NCBI GenBank assembly: GCA_937139415.1
Contig: CAKZPS010000019.1
Location: forward strand, 1 to 64,000
DNA from: an uncultured bacterium
GTDB lineage: Bacteria; Atribacterota; Atribacteria; Atribacterales; Caldatribacteriaceae
Reading direction: 5' to 3'
Length of the DNA stretch: 64,000 nt
Shown here: piece by piece, positions 62,792-64,000 of the stretch
Position numbering within the stretch: the first letter of the stretch is position 1
Layout of the letters: every line of letters begins with the position of its first letter
The notes under the pieces: generated by a model
Database searches by the model: none
Told to the model about the DNA's origin: nothing
Seen by the model: only the letters and a program-made list of their open reading frames with translations
Made by a program: the position numbers and the translations under genes

Positions 62792-64000
62792 GTGCTTTCG
62801 CGTCGAGATTACATTGCCAATTTCTTCTTCGATTCCCTCGATTACGCCTTTTTTTCTCTGGCCATGTCTTTCGGTTCGATCACTACTTTGCTCCCCCTCT
62901 TGGCGAAACGCTTAGGGGCCACCAATGTTGAGATCGGTTTGATTCCTGCCATTGCTTATTTGGGATGGTCAGTCCCTGCGCTGTGGGGGGCAAAAGTTTC
63001 GGAACGCCTGGAACACCAACTGTCGTTTATCATCAAGTTTACCCTTTTAGAACGTTTGCCTTACTTAGGCATGGCACTGGTCTCTTTCTATCTCGCCCTA
63101 CGTAGCCCTCTTCTTGCGCTCTACCTTGTGTTTCTCTTTCTGGCCACCTCTACCTTTGCCATGGGGTTCATAGGTCCGGTTTGGGTGGAGATGATCGGCA
63201 AAGTGATTCACCGGGGCCGGTGGGGGTTATATTTTGCCTGTGGCAATGGCATCGGAGCGCTGATGAGTGTATGGGGGTCACGCATTGCTGAAAACCTTTT
63301 GCGTCGTTACCCTTTTGCCCAAAATTTCGGTTATTGCTTCCTTCTCGCCTCAGGGGCCATGGTCATTTCTTACTTTTTTCTTGCTTTGACTCGTGAGGAG
63401 AGGGAAAAGAAAGCTTCTCCGCGCGAGAATGCCGGTAACTCGTTGCTCCATCTCTTGGGCGAGGATAGTAATTTTTCCCACTTTCTCGTAGTCAGAGTCT
63501 TCATGGCTTTGGGGGTCATGGGAGGTGCGTTCTATACTGTTTACCTTCTTTCCCGATTAGGTGTTCCTGATGCTCTCGTGGCACGTTATAATGCTGTGCT
63601 CCTCGTTTCCCAAGCTTTGAGTAATTTTTGCTGGGGACCACTGGGAGATAAAAAGGGTCACAAAATCGTCCTCCTCATCGGTGCCGTGGCGATGGTGGTG
63701 AGTAATCTCTTCGCACTTTTTTCGCGCACCGGGAGAGGATTCTTTCTCGCCTTTTCCTTTTTGGGTTTCAATTATAGTGCCTTATCGGTGGGTGGAATGG
63801 CGATTCTCCTCGATTTCGCTCCGCGAGAGAAGCGGAGTTTGTATCTCGGGTGGGGGAATTTTTTTGCCGGTTTCCCCGCTTTTTTCTCTCCCTTGATCGG
63901 TGGGAAAATTGCCGACTTTTGGGGCTATGAAACCGTCTTTTGGGTGGCCCTGGGGGTGAATGTGGTGGGGTTACTGTGGCTTTTACTCATGGTGCGAGAA
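62792..64000 (+). CDS. MFS transporter, incomplete at the window edge
   Basis: The frame from GTG 62792 stays open to the last base (403 codons), so the 3' end is missing. It begins MLSRRDYIANFFFDSLDYAF and has at least 10 hydrophobic segments, with a GPLGDKKGHKIVLLIGAVAM loop (MFS-like) about residue 285. AGGTGA lies 7 bases upstream, directly after the helicase stop. The transported substrate is unknown. Confidence 0.8.
   Translation, partial: MLSRRDYIANFFFDSLDYAFFSLAMSFGSITTLLPLLAKRLGATNVEIGLIPAIAYLGWSVPALWGAKVSERLEHQLSFIIKFTLLERLPYLGMALVSFYLALRSPLLALYLVFLFLATSTFAMGFIGPVWVEMIGKVIHRGRWGLYFACGNGIGALMSVWGSRIAENLLRRYPFAQNFGYCFLLASGAMVISYFFLALTREEREKKASPRENAGNSLLHLLGEDSNFSHFLVVRVFMALGVMGGAFYTVYLLSRLGVPDALVARYNAVLLVSQALSNFCWGPLGDKKGHKIVLLIGAVAMVVSNLFALFSRTGRGFFLAFSFLGFNYSALSVGGMAILLDFAPREKRSLYLGWGNFFAGFPAFFSPLIGGKIADFWGYETVFWVALGVNVVGLLWLLLMVRE

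Overview
This 64 kb window is a gene-dense bacterial chromosome segment of moderate GC content, with mostly co-directional genes, very short gaps, and many TTG and GTG starts. The first 12.5 kb keeps a gene order known from Firmicutes such as Bacillus (glmU-prs-ctc-pth-mfd-mazG-rqcP-divIC). Central sugar metabolism, the Thermotoga-like encapsulin pair and the absence of visible respiratory genes suggest an anaerobic, saccharolytic, possibly thermophilic bacterium. A relative of the Atribacterota (Caldatribacterium-like) fits, but that is inference; no rRNA is present to test it.

Layout. (1) 133-12780, plus strand: a strong sigma70 promoter, tRNA-Gln(TTG), then a superoperon for cell-wall precursors, PRPP, translation and repair, nucleotide house-cleaning, glycerate kinase, enolase, a divisome protein and a class II aldolase. 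(2) 12777-17315, minus strand: a zinc-ribbon protein, bacteriohemerythrin and an HD-GYP protein preceded by a c-di-GMP-I (GEMM)-like riboswitch, then serC and an encapsulin with its encapsulated ferritin. (3) 17462-27421: fructose-bisphosphate aldolase, transaldolase/FSA, an aminotransferase, glgB and an exonuclease (minus strand), phosphofructokinase, inositol monophosphatase, a GH4 glycosidase and RpiB. (4) 27453-33187: a sigma28-type promoter, an unlisted 46-residue ORF, a chemoreceptor, a TenA-like protein, an Ig-like lipoprotein and ComF. (5) 33206-51190: a SorC-regulated sugar/polyol catabolic operon with six sugar kinases, four oxidoreductase or isomerase genes, one MFS transporter, and a 2-oxoacid/acetoin-type dehydrogenase (fused E1 alpha-beta, E2, AcoX-like protein). 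(6) 51206-64000: hibernation factor, a membrane HD-GYP protein, galU, a beta-CASP nuclease, a TGS-uridine kinase, uridine phosphorylase, Hsp33, a PcrA-type helicase and the start of an MFS transporter.

The most interesting items are the large SorC cluster that couples polyol and ketose activation to a lipoate-dependent acyl-CoA-forming complex, the riboswitch that also corrects the start of the HD-GYP gene, the encapsulin iron-storage compartment, the sigma28 promoter ahead of an unrecognised micro-ORF and a chemoreceptor, and two genes that appear to start on AUC codons behind strong Shine-Dalgarno sequences. No mobile element, CRISPR array, rRNA or origin was seen.
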